Positions 47,190 through 59,478 of a stretch of DNA of 64,000 bases are shown piece after piece. The stretch's first letter is position 1. Every line of letters starts with the position of its first letter. This DNA comes from Chrysemys picta bellii (lineage: Eukaryota > Chordata > Testudines > Emydidae). The stretch lies in contig NC_088800.1 of NCBI RefSeq assembly GCF_011386835.1, forward strand, positions 4,216,001 to 4,280,000, read 5' to 3'. The notes under the pieces were generated by a model. It worked only from the letters and a program-made list of their open reading frames with translations, ran no database searches and was not told the origin of the DNA. The translations under genes were made by a program, and so were the position numbers.

Positions 47190-47569
47190 GGGCACTCACT
47201 CCTGAGTCCTGCTAGTGGCTGGGTGTGGTACTGCAATCGTTTTCCTGCTCCTGGCACCCTCTGCAAGGCGGGTCTTCAGTAGCTCAGCCCTCCAGTTAAA
47301 AATCACACAGTGAGCAATGGACCACTTCCGGCGTAGCAAATAGTTCAACACAGTATCAACCCTCACCAGAGTCTTTAGCCTCACCGCTGGGTCCTTAACA
47401 TCCAGCTAACCTGCTATGGCCCTGCAGTTCCTTTTATCTAAGCCTGCTGGGCTCTAGTTAGCCGCTTCCTCGAGGCCTCTCTCCTCCACTGCTCTTTTCT
47501 GGGACAGGGTTTAGTAGCACCACAGGGCCTCCAGCAGGGGGCCACAAAGGCCTGGTACACCCCGTCACA
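47190..47569 (-). mobile_element. LTR fragment, reverse orientation
   Basis: On the minus strand it starts TGTGACGGGGTGTACCAGGC at 47569. It continues CCCCCTGCTGGAGGCCCTGT, with TTAGATAAAAGGAACTG as a weak TATA region. The start form matches an LTR. The other boundary is uncertain. Confidence 0.5.
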
Positions 47570-47577
47570 CCACCATA

Positions 47578-47700
47578 AAAGGGCTTGATTTCCAGAAAGC
47601 ACCAAGCATCTATATTTTGAAAACCAGGCCCCTTTAGAGTGCCTCAAGTAGGTCACACACAAATCACTAGTCACTTTTGAAAATCTTGGCCTCAACGCTG
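47578..47700. repeat. Old amniote-type interspersed repeat
   Basis: GCTTGATTTCCAGAAAGCAC, TTTTGAAAACCAGGCCCCTT and TTTTGAAAATCTTGGCCTCA match the family seen at 23055 and 55585. Confidence 0.4.
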
Positions 47701-50700
47701 TTTGGACTAAGGTAGGACACACTCACCTGTACCTAAATGATCTTCAGTATAGGGGCAAATAGGCATCTAGATGGATATATGGGAATGACTGTTTCTATTT
47801 CCATCTGAACTGTGCTGTAAGTAAAAGGTGCTCTGACATTCTGTCTGGACTCTCTTCTCACTGATAGATATGCTCGATGTTATTCAAAGATCATCTCTGT
47901 GCGGTCAGTTGTTTGAAGCCAGAACATTTTTAAAAGCTTCCTTTATTGAAGAAAACAATTTCTAAGATGTTATGATCCTTGAATCAACCTACCCAAAAGT
48001 GAGGAAATAAGTTGATGACTGGTTTCTAACCATACTTAACAGGCGGCCTTGGACACTGAAAGGGAACTTCTAAGCAGCAGCATTTTACTTCAAAAGTGAG
48101 TTCGCACAGGAGGCCCTAAAACTTGCCATTAATACTATCATGCTTCTGTATCTAATTCATTTGATGCCTTCACAGAATACACCATAACCAGGAAGTAGCA
48201 AGTTCCATCAGCTCTCAATTGACATCTGTGGAACAACTAGCGCCAACATACAAGGATATAAATATGCTCTGCTTGGAAACAGGCAAAAGTCTATATATTG
48301 CATTGGATTCAGAGAAAAATAATTCAGATCAAGCTTAGAGTAATCAGTACTCACACGTAGTAGTAGTACTAGTCTCAGCCTAAAGCAATTCCAGTTTTTC
48401 CAAGTTCACAGAAGGGAGAATTTTGAAGAGACTAGCAGCACTTAGGATCACACAGGGCTGTTTTCCTGGGCCCAGGAGACCATATCTAATCTTATATCAA
48501 TAACTTGACTTGCAGATCTTTAGGTACATCTACCACCTGCTGGAGACAAAACTAGTGGCAAGCCCTGGCCAGAAAAGACCACTCTGAGAACAAATATCAA
48601 CATTCACTTGATAGCAGGGAAGACATATGATGATGTGATAAAATACATTTTCTTTCCAGTGAATGACTATCTGCCATTGCTATCTGCCAAAAGTTTAGGA
48701 CTCTGAAGGCCACCCTCCCAACAGCTTTAAAGGTGTTCCATGATTTTCAGAGATATCTGTGGAATTTGCTATGCCATACAACCACAAAATCGCCACTTAG
48801 CCATATTTAAGCTGCACTTCAGTTAATACAAGTCACGTTTGATTTTAATCCACTCCAGAAGCTTTATCTTCAAGAGGTTTTATTCACTAGGTGTACTAAG
48901 TTATTACTACCGGCATTAAAGGTTGTACCATATGGTGGTAACCTTTATTTTATTTGTAGGAAACTCAAATTTTCTTCCCAGGGCATTTGAGCTTAATTTT
49001 CCCCAGTGTATTTAGTCTTGCAGATGGGACTTGTTTTACAGTGGTATTCATTAATATAATGTTAAAGACAAGTAATTACAAAAAACTAATTTAACAGTTT
49101 TTTTATATGCAATGGTGTGTCTGTGACAAGAATAAAATAGCTTTTACGGGTAAAGACAAATGAGGCAGGTAATAAATAAGACACGCTTTCAAGGATTTGG
49201 GATAGGGTTATTGTCAGACAAATTTGTTTTTTATTAAAAATGCTCTTACTTTTGACTAAGTCCTCCAGCTGGTTGATGGGACGGTTTTAATTCATGTGTA
49301 ACAAGCCTCACTAGAATCCACCTAGGGCTACAAACACAACTGGTTGGACCTTGACCGAATTACTGTATATCGAAGGATAACATGGGGAAACTATTCCATG
49401 GCATCTGTGAAATCAAGCCGCCTAGTAGTCCGGTCATCTATGGAGCATTCAAAATTCAAACTTTTGTCTATCCCATTTTCCCTTCTAGTATAACCAGCAA
49501 AAAGTATCAAAAAGTGTTATCTTTTACAAATCACAATGCAGCAAAAAAGACAAGCATCCATTTTTCCACCTTTTGATGTCCAGATTTAAGCTTCTGCACA
49601 CTTGAAAAATTAATACCCAAATACACGGCTATATTGTGATTTGCAGAACAAGAAATCCCATATATGAAACAAGAGGTGCCACTTTAGCCAGAACTCTTGA
49701 CTACAGCATTGACTAGAGATGGAAGCAGTGTTTTTATTTTGTAAGTATCATCTAGTGCAGAAGATATATACCCAAGTAGCTCTTAGAAGTCAATTTTTAA
49801 AAGAAAAGATGGACTAAGATTTCTTATACTGAAATAGAATGCAAGTGGAATTCAATTAATGTACTCATACTGTGTTGGGGGAAGAGGGGGAAGGAAAGAG
49901 AGGACCGCCGGAAGTTGTTTGTGGAATATGTTAAGTGCAAGAATTAAAGCAATTCAAGGTAAAGACGATTTTTGCACTCAGTTTTGTTGCTACTTGATTT
50001 TGGTAGCAGTCATTTAAACCTCTTCAAACTCCAATAGACATGTCCCTCTCTTCAGCCTTGTCGGCCAAATTAAGTGTTTGTTTTGAGTAAAGAAGTTTGT
50101 TTCTGTAGCACAGATGTTTATGCCCCTTCGTGTTAAAGAAAAATTCAACATCTTTTTTAATATTTTCTTTTACTTTAGAGAGTTGCAAAGCCATCAGTTC
50201 TTCATCCCCTGAAGAGTATACACTTTTCTATCCTTTACAAATCAGAGCAGGATATTGAATTTTTTACTGCTTACTGTTTAACATGAAATGGAATGAAACA
50301 GTAATTTTAATAAAAGTGTAAATTGTGCAAACAGCTAGAAAGAGGGTAAGACACACCAAAAGGCACCTAAAGTTTGCAACAGTAGACTTTGCACTCCATG
50401 GTCACAAATTCCCAGGAAACGCCATAGGAGATAGTGCAGTCTGCTGCTATCATTCATTACTTGAGATATCTATACAAGTTTCTGCTTCCAGCTCAGTATC
50501 TAAAGTTCATGTCAATGCTAGATACTGAACTGCGTTCTGAAGCCACACCCCCACAATGTAACCATGCCTATATCCTGGTGGCTGACAGACACGAGCAAAC
50601 AGATGTTCATTTCCTTCGCTGCTATCAGCCCAAGAAGAAAATAAGTGACAAAATTGTTTTCTGGCATTGTGGCATCCCTGTTCACAAGATCTCCTCCCTC

Positions 50701-50761
50701 TGAAATATGAATTCCCTCCCCCTGTGATTTCACCAATAGGGAGAGTTTCTAATTTGTCAAA

Positions 50762-50975
50762 GGCTTGTCTACACATGGAGTTCTCTGATTAACTATTCCA
50801 GAATAAGAGTGCCCACATATGGAATTAATTGGGATAGCACCAAGTATGGACATACCCAAGTGCTTTGTTAAGGCAGAACCAAGTACTATGGGATACAAAT
50901 ACACAATTGATCTTACAAGAACGTTCACCCACCCTGCCAGATGTAGGAGATTGTCTGACACAGTGCTCATAGCAC
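50762..50975. repeat. Degenerate MITE of the CTACAC group
   Basis: Left end GGCTTGTCTACACATGGAG, preceded by AAA. The interior is non-coding and the right end is not recognisable. Confidence 0.4.
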
Positions 50976-52059
50976 TGACAAAGCCAACTTAGAAAGTACC
51001 ATTACTACAGTAGCCACACAGTATTAGAGTCAATTAAGCTTTTTGCGGGGGGAGGGGGAAGTGCATTGCCCATGCATGTATATCTTGTATGAGACAGAGA
51101 AGCATTTTTCTTTAATATTACAGCCCCATAGTACAGTACTGCTTATACCATTCTCAGTGTTTCCATTGCATGAATGTGGAGCCTCCAGTAGGCAAAATAC
51201 TCCCTAGGGACAACCTCACCCTTAGCTTAAAAATAAATAACTTTTGTCACAAGGAAGATTACTATAATTAGTCATTTGACAGCACTGTCTAGTGTTAGTT
51301 TCTGTTGCATCTGTATAGTCAATTTCCCTTGTGTTTTTCACACAACGGAGGAGAGGGGGGAAAAAAATCAATTTAAGAATTTTTTTTAAATGTATAAAAA
51401 TTGGCAAGGAGACTCGGGGGCAGAACAAGTGTAGTACCAGTAACCACTTTTAAACGTATTAAAATGGACTATATTTTAAGCTGTCAGTATTCCTTTAAAT
51501 CAAAGATTATCCAAAGAGTCATTTCAAAAAAGATAAATGCAAGACCTATTGGAAGTCTTAAATATCTATTGGTTTTATTCATCAATAGGACCTGTTCTTG
51601 CAAAGCAGAAAACTACACAAATAAAAACAGTGATTTCTAAATATTTTAAATGACAAGAAGCCAGTTCCACCATACAAAGATGTAATACACACAAAAACAG
51701 CCACACTAGTAAAGGCATAGCTATGCAAATGAGATAATCCGAGGGGGAGGGGGGGTGAAGAGGGGAGGGACCAAGTCACCACTAATTCTGATCTCCAAGA
51801 AGCATGATAAATTACCTCTAATTAAGCCATTTAATCAGCTATCCCTTTTCAAACATGTAACATTTTTTAAAATACCCATCTTTATAAGGTGGAACAGATT
51901 TTTCTAATGTATCTTTTTTAAAAAAAAAGATGTGAGCAGTGTTTTAGTTTGGGTTCAATATACAGCATGATGAAAATATTTTTTGACATTCACTTCCTTG
52001 CGATGACTCAAAATTACATTTGTGGTTCCACGACTGAGGCCAAGGTAGGGAACAAGAGA

Positions 52060-52240
52060 GATTTCAGACAAGGAGCTGGGGCAACGGAGGGCACGGATTT
52101 GGGACTGGCTGGGCAAGGAGACTGGGACAGTGAGTGGGAAGAGGAGGCGGGACTGTGATGAGAAGCCTGAGGAGTGGAGACTGGGACTGGCTAGGTAAGG
52201 AAGAGCAAGGACTGGGACAGGTTGAAGGAGACAGGGCAGA
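52060..52240. repeat. GGGACTGG-rich imperfect tandem sequence
   Basis: GGACTGG or GGGACTGG-like words recur with changes at irregular spacing, separated by purine-rich sequence. Low-complexity, probably the core of an old repeat. Confidence 0.5.
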
Positions 52241-52889
52241 GTGGGAACATAGAAGAATCTGTGCGCACTAGAGCATAGTCCCTAAAGAGCCTAGAACAGA
52301 ACTCAAGAATTCTGAGTCTCACTGTCTCTCTGCTATTAGCATATATCTGTGAAACCCATTGTCAAAGTTTTCCATATCCCGCTAGTGCTGGTCCACATAG
52401 CAGTAACATGCTATCCTCCTCCATTAGCTCACGTGGCAGAAGTTTGCATTGTGGATCTAAAGGTTCCAACCAAGCTGATGAATCATATTAGTGTCAATAG
52501 GATGCCACACAATGGAATTTCTGTTTTTTTCAGTTTTTTTTTAAAACAAAGAAAAAAAACACCCAGGATGTTAGGCACCCAAGACAAACCCTCCATTAAA
52601 AAGACATTACAATTGCAAAATCAAGCACTCAAAAGTTAAGAAAGGACAGAATTAAGGTTGTAGGTTCCCACCCCCCTCTTGCATTATGATACAGTCTTTA
52701 ATTACAGGAGCACATACTTTTTTTTTTTTTTTTTTTTTTAAACAGAACCCATCCTGGACAGTGCTTACTTAGTGAGTAGGTAAGCAATATTTTGTTTTTC
52801 AACATGTGGACCCATGCCTTATTTACTGCTATGAAGATCCAATTAATTTTCTCATACAGTTTTCAGTACAGTATCAATGCTTCATAGTT

Positions 52890-53090
52890 TTCATACCAGC
52901 CCTGAGAGATGCAGAAGTATTGTTACCCCCACTTTACAGAGAGGTTCAGAGAAGGGAGACAAGAACTATTAGATTGGCAGATTATCCCATATCTGCCTAC
53001 TGCAGGGTTTCTTGCTGACTACCATCAGAGAGAGGATACTGGAGCAGATGGATTATGGGTCTGATCCAGTTTAGCTATTCCCTTGCTCCT
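52890..53090 (+). repeat. MIR-like fragment followed by a CR1 tail
   Basis: The first part, with CCCCCACTTTACAGAGAGGTTC, resembles the conserved tail of MIR/core-SINEs. The second part, with GAGAGGATACTGGAGCAGAT and GGGTCTGATCCAGTTTAGC, is a CR1 3' end on the plus strand. Confidence 0.55.
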
Positions 53091-53130
53091 AAATACAACA
53101 ATTAGACTTACTGTTGGAAAGAGAACCGGT

Positions 53131-53155
53131 GGGGGGGGGGGGGGGCGGGAGAGGG
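53131..53155. repeat. Poly-G tract
   Basis: A G run of about 15 broken by one C, followed by GGAGAGGGGGAGG. Confidence 0.85.
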
Positions 53156-54166
53156 GGAGGAAACCCTAATGAACTATGTACTATTACCAATGTTTTAAAT
53201 AAAATATGGAATTTTATAATTGATCCTTTGAAAACATAACTTTCAGGAAACAAACCTAAAACAAAAACCTTTTTACTGACTTTGTAATGACGGTTACCAG
53301 GATGTACATGGATCCAGACACGCATAGGCAGGAGTCTCATTCAGAGGTATTCTTATTTGGAAAGATCACAGTTCTAAAAAGAGCGAAAGTGCCAGTATAT
53401 AAGCACATAATAAGACTAACCCCAGGGATGTTGATAAATGTCAATTTCCACTGTTTGTCTCAAAGCTGATTTCAGGTTTTAGCCCAGAGATGATTGGGGA
53501 CAGCGGGAGGACAGGACACCAGCATGGTCCTGATTCAGTAACATACTGTTGGGGTTTCTACCCTCTCTCAACACCACTCCCTCCCTAACTGCTAGAAAAA
53601 AAAGTGTCCAGGCACCAAGACCAAGTTGTTTCCCAGTCATCTATTACACTTTCAGAGTGAAAGTAACAGCGATTCACACCTCCTTGTCGTTCCATGTCCT
53701 CCAACCTCGCTGCCATCATCACCCAGCCCTTTCAATGTTGTTTAACATTATTCATATCTACACACTTCCATGTTGTTAGCATAATACACTGTATCTTACC
53801 AATATCCATAATATTAAGGTCCCAAATATCATAGCCATGCCATCCAGTTTTCCAAATGCTCATGTTTTTACTATATCAACATGTAACACAATTTTCAAAA
53901 ATAAAAAAAATCACAACTTCTCATGGCTGATTTTGAGCCAAACAACAAAATGTATTTAAATATTCCAGTATTAAACATTAGCATAAAATAGATTTGATTA
54001 GTGGATGCAAGCCCCTTTTGCTTCTAGGTCACTTGTTCAAATCTAGTTCAAAATGATAGGCACTGGGCACTATCAGCCATTTCAGTGTTTATAAGATCTG
54101 TTGGTAATCAGTACAATTCCCAGTGGGCTTTAGGTGGGGGGGGGGAGGGGAGGAGCACCACCTACC

Positions 54167-55434
54167 TGTGACATTATCTGATTAAAATATATGACCATAT
54201 AGATCATTGTTGCAACCACTTTTATAGATTTGCAACAAAACTTGTACAAACTGTGGCATGTAAGATGTCTATGATTGGCTGGTTATGATTATGCTGTCTG
54301 TATGCATATATCATTTTTGGTATTTGAAGTTATGAATATTGAAATCTATACCTGGATTTCAAATGTTTGCTCCTGGGGTAACGCCCACAAGGTAGTTAGC
54401 CAGCACATCTTGGAGGGACTATTCAAATTAAACAACAAGGAAGTAAAATGGCTCATTAAGAAACACTTAACGGACAATGGACCATGGGAGACGCCCATCT
54501 ACACTGAATGGACTGTCCTGCAAACGTGCTGTGTGAAGTATAGGTAATGGCTTCTACTGTGTCCACACCTTCATGCCTGATATGTGACTTGCCCATGGGA
54601 CTCTAATCACTATCTTATCACCTATAATTTTCCACTAACTGTGCTGAGGGCTTTGTTTGAAATAATGGGTTCCCTCCACATGGCAGAAGATCTAAAAGGC
54701 CCTGGAAACCCTCCATTTTGCCTCTTTTCTGCTCCAGCCTCTGGACTATGAACTTATATTCCTGGAAGCATTCTAACCAAGGAATTGAGGACCTTCCAAT
54801 GATTTGGAAGCAGCCAGAGACTTGACTTAAGCCAGCAATTTATTCCATCACTGCTACAAGCCTGAACCAAGAACTTTGCAATTATTGTGTGTATTTAATT
54901 ACTTTAACCAATTTTAATTCTCAACTTTCTTTCTTTATATGAATAAACCTTTAGATTTTAGATACTAAAGGACTGGCATCAGCGTGATTTTTGGGGAAGA
55001 TCTAAGTTATATAGAAGAACAGGAGGACTTGTGGCACCTTAGAGACTAACAAGTTAGTCTCTAAGGTGCCACAAGTCCTCCTGTTCTTCTTTTTGCGGAT
55101 ACAGACTAACACGGCTGCTACTCTGAAACCTAAGTTATATATTGACTTGGATCCAGTTCTTTGGGATCAGAAGAACCTTTTATTTGAAAAGATTGGTTTT
55201 AAAGAACCACTCATCTCTAAGTCTAGTGTTTTCGGTGATAATACAAGGACTGGAATGCCTAAGGAAACTGCTTTTAGGACTTCTTTTTAGCTAGTGTGGT
55301 GAAGCAGAAGTTTACACTTTTGTTGCTGGTTTGGTATATCCTATGGGGGATTAGCCAGGAGTCTTAGGGTGTATCTGCCCTATTTCTCAACAGTTTGTCC
55401 TGAATTTGGCATCCTCAGTTGTGGCCCAGTTACA
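54167..55434 (+). mobile_element. Solo LTR, family D copy 2
   Basis: Starts TGTGACATTATCTGATTAAA and ends GGCCCAGTTACA. The 5-bp target duplication CTACC is exact (54162-54166 and 55435-55439). An AATAAA lies near 54945. A palindromic repeat is inserted inside at 55014-55129. Its start is homologous to the LTR at 15720-16357 and to the ERV piece at 57300-57626. No viral gene is attached. Confidence 0.85.
55014..55129. mobile_element. Palindromic repeat, copy 6, inside an LTR
   Basis: Arms GAACAGGAGGACTTGTGGCA and its reverse complement face each other across AACAAGTT. The right arm runs on to GGATACAGACTAACACGGCT and GCTACTCTGAAAC. The 12-bp target duplication CTAAGTTATATA is exact (55002-55013 and 55130-55141). 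It has no hairpin core, because the copy is strongly shortened at the centre. Confidence 0.9.
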
Positions 55435-55584
55435 CTACCCACAACTGTTGGGAGGAAAACATGTTCTTGGTGAAAGAGAGAAAAAGGACTAAGCCATCAA
55501 TTTATGCAGAGTTTATGCTCTTCCTTCAATGACAATTTTAAGCCAAAATTTTAAAAAGTGATTTTGAATGACCAACTTGATATA

Positions 55585-55675
55585 CCTTAAAAGGCCTTGA
55601 TTTTCACAAAGTACTAAGCACCAATCCTCTAAAATTCAGGCACTCAAAAATCACTAGTCATAAGTCTTGGCTTCA
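55585..55675. repeat. Old amniote-type interspersed repeat
   Basis: GGCCTTGATTTTCACAAAGT and ATCACTAGTCATAAGTCTTG match the family at 23055 and 47578. Confidence 0.4.
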
Positions 55676-56126
55676 CCCTTAGTTGCAAAAAAACCTTCAA
55701 ACCGAAAGTAAATCAAGACAGTGAAATGAAAGTCTGCAGACAACTCCAGTGCTTTGGGCACTGTGCACAGATTTCCCATTTACTAAAATTAGCAAGTCAC
55801 TGGTCACTTCTATGATTGCTATTAAACTATTTAAGGCAGCAGTGAAACTGTCCAGAATCATGCCCATTTCATTCTGTTGATACTTGAAAACAGGATGGGC
55901 AGCAATAAAGCAATTAGATCTGTATACCAGGCAAGAGAGAGGTTAACAAATGAAACCGAGGGGTAGGAAGCGTAGTGGTGACCCAACACTTTCACAGTAG
56001 CCAGCAAAGTATTAGCTTCTCCCCCCTTCCTTTCTCCAAAAAGAGAGGAGACTTTGGGTTGAAGGGAGTATAAGGGGTGAGGAGCCTAGAGATCCTTCTC
56101 CTTTCCAGTATCCAAAGGTAGGGGGA

Positions 56127-56170
56127 GGAAGGAAGGAAGGAAGGAAGGAAGGAAGGAAGGAAGGAAGGAA
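56127..56170. repeat. (GGAA)11 microsatellite
   Basis: Eleven uninterrupted GGAA units. GGAA is the core recognised by ETS-family transcription factors. Whether it is used here cannot be seen. Confidence 0.95.
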
Positions 56171-57299
56171 AGCAGGCTTCAAATTGATCAGAAACTAATC
56201 AGCCATTGAATGGAACAGAAGCTGTATTCCCTTCCCGGAGTAAGGTCCAAAGGATCTCAGCTCGGGGTGAGGGGCTTCTGACCGAAGAGCATTTCCCCCT
56301 CCCTGGACCGTGTGGATGCCTTTGACATCTTATGTCTCAGCCTCTCTGAGTAGCAAGTGTCTAGTATATTTTTCAAGTACTTACTGCCTAAAAGGACTTG
56401 AAAAATATACCAGACATTTATTTCATGTTTTCACATTGTCTCTGGTCTCATTCGCTGGCTGCCTCAGTAGGCGCAAGGACTGAATCATCCTCTCATCGTT
56501 AGGCCTTGTCTATACTAGGAAAGTGCAGTATATTAACCCATAAATAGAAAAATCTTAACTAATGTAACAGCTTTAAACATGATTTTGCCTTAGAGTGGAC
56601 AAAGACAGTCGTGTTGTATTAAAAATCACATGTAATGTTGTTTACGTGTTCATGCATTCATTCCCTACCCCACCCCCACTACAGACAATGCCCATAAAGA
56701 TGGTTGTTCTAAGTTAGGGTTAACTGTTCTGCAGGAAGAGGGAGTATTTCACTTCTCAGCACCATTAATCTGGCACTCCCTCATTCCCTCCTTCAAACAC
56801 TACATTTATTTCATAATAAAAAGAAAAGATTACCTTAATTTAACTTATTTTCTACCCAATGGAAATAAACTCTGCATTCTAGCTAAAAAATTATATGCCA
56901 AATTTAAAATACACAAGTTAAAAATCACTAAAAACAGACTACAGAATAGATCAGGGATGGGCAAACTTTTTGGCTTGAGGGCCACAACTGGGAATAGAAA
57001 TTGTATGGCGGGCCATGAATGCTCACAAAATTGGGGTGGGGTTGAGGGCTCTGGTTGGGGGTGCGGGCTCTGGGGTGGGGCCAGAAATGAGGAGTTATGG
57101 CTGCGGGAGGGGGCTCTGGGGAGGGTGAGGACTGCAGCTGGGGGTGCAGGCTCTTGGGTGGGGATGAAGGGTTTGGGGTACAGGAGGGTGCTCTGGGCTG
57201 GGACCAGGGGTTTGGAAGGCAGGAGGAAGATCAGGGCTGGGGCAGGGAGTTGGGGTGTGGAAAAGGGTGCAGGCTCCGGGCAGCGCTTGAGTTACAAGG

Positions 57300-58200
57300 C
57301 GTATCTGCCTTCTCTCAATGGGTCAATTGTATAGCTGATGGTCCTTAATGGGCCATCAAGCAGGCTAGGCAGAGATAACACCAACTTGTCTGGAAGGTCT
57401 CCCAGAAGCATAGCATAAGTTTAAAATACAGACAGTATAGAGCCAATATTCATAACTTCAACTACAAAATTGATACACACACATAGACCGCATAATCATA
57501 ACCATCAAACCATAACCTTGTCTTAGACACCTCATTTGACCCCCTTTATACAAGATGTGGTGCCACCATAGGACTTTGGTTGCAACCATGTTCTATATGG
57601 TCCCAGTTCAAATCAATAACGTGACATCCCCAATGCAAAATTGATGCAGGAAGGAATGAGACAAACATCACTGACTGCATCCCAAGAGCTCCCCATCCTT
57701 GGGTCTGTTTCACTACAGCTAGTATTGGGTTAGAAGCCATACCAGTGTATAACAGAAATGGTTTATCAAAGTCATGTTCAACAAAATGATTGAATCTCTT
57801 TACAAACTTAAGGTAAAACTTGGTTAGAACAACAGTGGATTGGATCTGCTCTTGCAGCACGGTTCCTGTAGGTCTCATGTGATCTTGCCAAGAGCTAAAG
57901 AAAACAGCTACTTTATCCATACAAGCTCTGACAAATGTTTGGAACCCAATTGTGAGATTCTTATCCACGAAAGCTTATGCTCCCTATACTTCTGTTAGTC
58001 TTAAAGGTGCCACAGGACCCTCTGTTGCTTTTTACAGATTCAGACTAAACACGGCTACCCCTCTGATACTAGATATTAATGTTGTTCATAGTACAGGAAT
58101 CTTGGCATTTAGCCATGAAAGCAACATGGTAGTGTGCCTCGGTTTCCCATTTCATACAACACATTAGGTCTGGAATGTCTTTTCCCCTGTGAAAAGTTTC
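57300..58200 (-). mobile_element. ERV fragment: LTR start plus degenerate internal region
   Basis: On the minus strand, sequence from 57626 downward starts TGTCACGTTATTG and follows the start of LTR family D (GACCATATAGAACATGGTTG). Above it, to about 58200, is an internal region with one open frame (57546-57968, 140 codons), partly running into the LTR. One short piece of the frame recalls the region just before RNase H in retroelement polymerases, but with key residues absent, so this is only a weak resemblance. A palindromic repeat copy interrupts it. It is inserted into the hAT element at 56952-59812. Confidence 0.6.
57963..58072 (+). mobile_element. Palindromic repeat family, single-arm copy 7
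   Basis: Reads CCACGAAAGCTTATGCTCCC, CTGTTAGTCTTAAAGGTGCC, TTTTTACAGATTCAGACT and ACACGGCTACCCCTCTGATA. It is truncated at its 5' side just within the hairpin core. It lies in the ERV piece above. Confidence 0.8.
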
Positions 58201-58412
58201 AATGTTCCTTCTCTGGCTCCTACACATAGGGGCAGCCAAGGGACTCCACTCTGCACACTGCCCCGCCCACAGGAACCACCCCTGCAGCTCCCGTTGGCTG
58301 CAGGATTCCCAGCCAATGGTAGCTGCAGGGGCAGCGCTTGGGGCAGGGGCAGCGTGCAGAGCGGAGGCCCTTGGCTGCCCCTACGCGTAGGAGCCAGGGG
58401 GTGGGGAGGAGG

Positions 58413-59478
58413 TGACCTTCTGTACCTCATGGGAACACCCTACACCCCCATGTTCATCCTTATAATATGATTGTGTGCTATCTAATGCAAAGTTTGTCAT
58501 GTCAGGTGTCTTCGGCGGGCTCATGATGTACTGAGCATTGTTATAGTAATGTTAGTTAGGTTAGTTATAGTAATGTTAGTTATGTGTCCTCATGGCTTAA
58601 AGCAAGCCCAGGCAAAAACTCTGCAAGAGCAGAAGGGCAGTTCACACCTCATCAGGGCATGTATTGAACAAACCCCGCCCAGCCTCACAGGAACAAAGGA
58701 CACTGGCCTAGGCAACAAAGGATCTGTTGGACTCTCCAGTGAGTCACCCCCCTTCCTTTGGTCAGTTTGGGACTGCGATGAGGTAATGCTCACCTGACAT
58801 TGAAGGGGGGTGGGGGGGGGGGGCATGGCAAAGCCAAGAGGGAAGAAAGAACATGATAAAAGGGAGAGACGTTTGCCATGCTCTTCCTCTCTCTTCCACC
58901 TCCATCTACAGACATTACCACCAAGTGTCTGAAGTGCTGATCAAAGGGGAACAGCCTGGCTGAAGAGCAACCAGTCAGCCTGTGGTGAGAAGCATCTAAG
59001 TTTGTACGGGAACTGAAAGTGATAAGTTCAGCTTAGAATGTGTTTTGCTTTTATTTCATTTGACCAAATCCGACTTATTGTGCTTTGACTTATAATCACT
59101 TAAAATCTATCTTTGTAATTAATAAATGTGTTTGTTTATTCTACCTGAAGCAGTGCATTTGGTTTGAAGTGGGTCAGAGACTCGCTTTGTTAAATTTATT
59201 TGTTAAATTGATGAACTCATATAAGCTCGCAGCGTCCAGGGGGCATAACTGGACACTGCAAGACGGAGGTTCCTAGGGTTGTGTCTGGGATCGGAGATTT
59301 TGGCTAGTGTCATTCGGTTGCACAATCCAAGGAGCAGCTCACATGCCAGAGGCTGTGCGTGAACAGCCCAGGAGTAGGGGTTCTCACAGCAGAGCAGGGT
59401 AAGGCTGGCTCCCAGAGTCGAGGATTGGAGTGACCTAGCAGATCACCAGTCCAGATAACACCAGAGGGGAACATCACA
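58413..59478 (+). mobile_element. Solo LTR, family A copy 3
   Basis: 1066 bp, starts TGACCTTCTGTACCTCATGG and ends GGGGAACATCACA. The 5-bp target duplication GGAGG is exact (58408-58412 and 59479-59483). GATAAAAGG near 58856 could serve as a TATA element, and AATAAA lies near 59120. It matches the LTR at 42996-43921 (reverse) over most of its length, and the LTR at 11284 more weakly. It has a G-rich run at 58803-58823. It is antisense to PIAS1. Confidence 0.9.

Noticed and set aside
57546..57968. 140-residue frame as an active retroviral gene
   Set aside because: It crosses from a degenerate internal region into LTR sequence, lacks recognisable catalytic motifs and is interrupted upstream by another repeat.
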